In this document: positions 62,618 to 64,000 of the stretch, piece by piece
How positions within the stretch are numbered: the stretch's first letter is position 1
Layout of the letters: every line of letters starts with the position of its first letter
Source: Chryseobacterium sp. JUb7
Lineage (GTDB): Bacteria; Bacteroidota; Bacteroidia; Flavobacteriales; Weeksellaceae
Direction of reading: 5' to 3'
NCBI RefSeq assembly: GCF_024806495.1
Contig: NZ_JANUFF010000017.1
Coordinates: 23,442 to 87,441, forward strand
DNA: 64,000 nt
Notes under the pieces: model-generated
What the model was told of the DNA's origin: nothing
Seen by the model: only the letters and a program-made list of their open reading frames with translations
Databases searched by the model: none
Translations under genes and position numbers: made by a program

Positions 62618-63514
62618 TTATCCTTTTCTCTGATTTCTAACTTCTGTGGGAGAAATCCCTTTAACCTTTTTAAAAAACCTTGAAAAATAGGGAACATTGC
62701 TAAATCCTAATCGGAATGCAACATCGCTGATATTCAAATCTGTTTGAAGTAATAAAATCTCTGCCTGTTCGGCAACAAAATCGTGAATGATAGTAATTGT
62801 ACTTTTCCCTGTTTCTATACGCACAAGGTCAGTCAAATAATTGGAAGATAGGTGTAGTTTTTCTGCAATTGAAGAAACAGTAGGAATGCTCTGAACTGGA
62901 ATTGAAAGGTCACGGTAATGCTCCTGTAAAAGCATTTTTATTTTTGAAGTAACTGAAATTGTGTCTAAAGACCTTTCTTTAAACTGTCTTTCATAGAAAA
63001 GTTCTGAGTAGGTAAGAATCACATTCAGCAAAGATAAAATCACATCGATATTGGCATTACTTTTATTCTCAAGCAACTCATAATGAATCTTTGTAAAAAG
63101 CCAGGTAATAGTTTCCGCTTCTTTTTCGGTCATAAAAAGAGCATCATTAATCTCATAACTGAAATATTTATACTGCTGAATTCTATTGAAAACAGGATTT
63201 TTCTTAATCAAATCAGGATGAAAGACAAAAGCATATCCATCCCAAAACGTAAGGCTATCCCAGGAAACCACTTGTCCAGGTTCGCTGAACAGCATTAGAC
63301 CATTTTCTGTATGGTATTTATTGTTTCCATATTTGATATCTCCGGTGAAATTCTTCTTTAATGATATCTTGAAAAGATTAACCTGAATTTCTTTACTTGT
63401 TTTAGGAAAATTAGGAATTGCCTGCTTGCACACTCTGCTGTCCATTAAAGGATGAAGGGGTGCTGAAAGATTCAGGTATTTGTTGTATGTCGACAGATCA
63501 TTAAAGGTTTTCAT
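62618..63514 (-). CDS. AraC family transcriptional regulator
   Basis: 298 residues. N-terminus DLSTYNKYLNLSAPLHPLMDSRVC of the HPL-motif set; C-terminal helix-turn-helix pair ending LNISDVAFRLGFSNVPYFSRFFKKVKGISPTEVR. It lies 100 nt upstream of the enoyl-CoA hydratase/quinone reductase pair on the same strand. Confidence 0.85.
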   Translation of the reverse strand: MKTFNDLSTYNKYLNLSAPLHPLMDSRVCKQAIPNFPKTSKEIQVNLFKISLKKNFTGDIKYGNNKYHTENGLMLFSEPGQVVSWDSLTFWDGYAFVFHPDLIKKNPVFNRIQQYKYFSYEINDALFMTEKEAETITWLFTKIHYELLENKSNANIDVILSLLNVILTYSELFYERQFKERSLDTISVTSKIKMLLQEHYRDLSIPVQSIPTVSSIAEKLHLSSNYLTDLVRIETGKSTITIIHDFVAEQAEILLLQTDLNISDVAFRLGFSNVPYFSRFFKKVKGISPTEVRNQRKG

Positions 63515-64000
63515 AAAAACAAATTTGCAAAATTCTTTCTAAAACTTAAATAAAATATTTCGATACTTCTTCCCTTATGGATATAGGATCGGAACAGCCA
63601 ATTAATGATCTACTATTCCAATGCTGATTGCTGACAGTTTTTAAAATTAAATTGCATTAAAATAAGCTAAAATAATTTTTCTGATAAAAATGAGGCTTGT
63701 AATTGATTTTTAATTTGACTTAATCGAACCAAATCATCGATAAAAGTGTTTGAAGATACGCTCGTCTTGGTCCCAAGACAAACTGAAAAAAGTAGGCAGC
63801 GGGGAACCAAATATTTACATAGATACTAAAACTAGAATTACTGATATCCATTTTTGTAGATCTAATATACTTCTTTTGATGATGTGAAATTACCAATGAG
63901 CTAGCATTCTTTTAGACAATACGAAATTGTAGATATGCATTTTGGCTTTCTGTGCATATTAGCCATTTGGATATAAAAAAAAGAGAGCTTTGAAAACTCT
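63515..64000. other. Right-edge region without a recognised gene
   Basis: 486 bases, AT-rich. It contains the second copy of the dispersed repeat (63703-63751). No promoter, gene or terminator can be supported; a gene could begin beyond the edge. Confidence 0.5.
63703..63751. repeat. Dispersed repeat, copy 2
   Basis: Partner of 44131-44179 (about 39 of 49 bases identical). Reading the minus strand from about 63750 gives NTFIDDLVRLSQIKNQL and a stop at 63667, without a start, as expected for the end of a decayed gene. Confidence 0.5.

Noticed and set aside
62606..62631. Seventh possible copy of the 26-nt motif
   Set aside because: The -7 element and the spacing fit, but only the first few bases match; too weak to claim.
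1..64000. CRISPR array, rRNA operon or intact insertion sequence
   Set aside because: No regularly spaced repeats, no rRNA-like stretch and no transposase reading frame were recognised.

Overview
The window looks like a chromosomal segment of a low-GC Bacteroidota bacterium, most likely a Chryseobacterium-type flavobacterium. This rests on the TAnnTTTG -7 promoter elements, the absence of clear Shine-Dalgarno sequences, the Bacteroidota-specific mobile-element protein DUF3945/DUF4099, and the many AraC-family, HxlR-family and short-chain dehydrogenase (SDR) paralogues. No tRNA, rRNA, CRISPR array or intact transposase was seen.

1-15.6 kb is a defense island. A minus-strand operon encodes proteins resembling SspB (DUF4007), SspC (large P-loop ATPase) and SspD (DndC-like ATP pyrophosphatase), the single-strand DNA phosphorothioation (PT) machinery. 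It continues without a break into three further genes: an unknown 508-residue protein, an AAA+ ATPase and a PIN-domain protein. Convergent to it, a plus-strand set encodes the C-terminus of a large DUF3883-type protein with a PD-(D/E)XK-like motif, a cysteine desulfurase (SspA role) and a 795-residue GHKL ATPase. Next to this lie a small PD-(D/E)XK protein and an HNH endonuclease whose N-terminus resembles the sulfur-binding domain of PT-dependent restriction enzymes. The usual effector SspE is not in the window. This combination is the best candidate for an undescribed variant system.

15.6-18.6 kb carries mobile-element relics (DUF3945/DUF4099 protein, RadC-like protein) and several strong hairpins.

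18.6-31.8 kb is accessory metabolism and efflux: SDR/AraC/HxlR modules, an AraC-controlled EmrAB-TolC-like pump, a decayed HxlR copy, an aldo/keto reductase and a small lipoprotein.

31.7-38.9 kb is a damage-response/mutagenesis cassette: an XseA-like gene with an in-frame stop, an AlkB-like dioxygenase, a LexA-like S24 repressor, and, divergently, a Y-family polymerase and a DnaE-type polymerase. A perfect 9-1-9 dyad lies on the repressor start codon.

38.9-63.5 kb is a long array of SDRs, oxidoreductases, hydrolases and transport genes interleaved with AraC and HxlR regulators. Five transcription units (starting at 49835, 53244, 54202, 55699 and 60966, all minus) share a 26-nt upstream motif placed 31-32 nt from a -7 element, which points to a common regulon. 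Several genes here are broken: an HxlR gene and a Bcr/CflA-like transporter are frameshifted at six-base homopolymers, and a VOC gene is a remnant.
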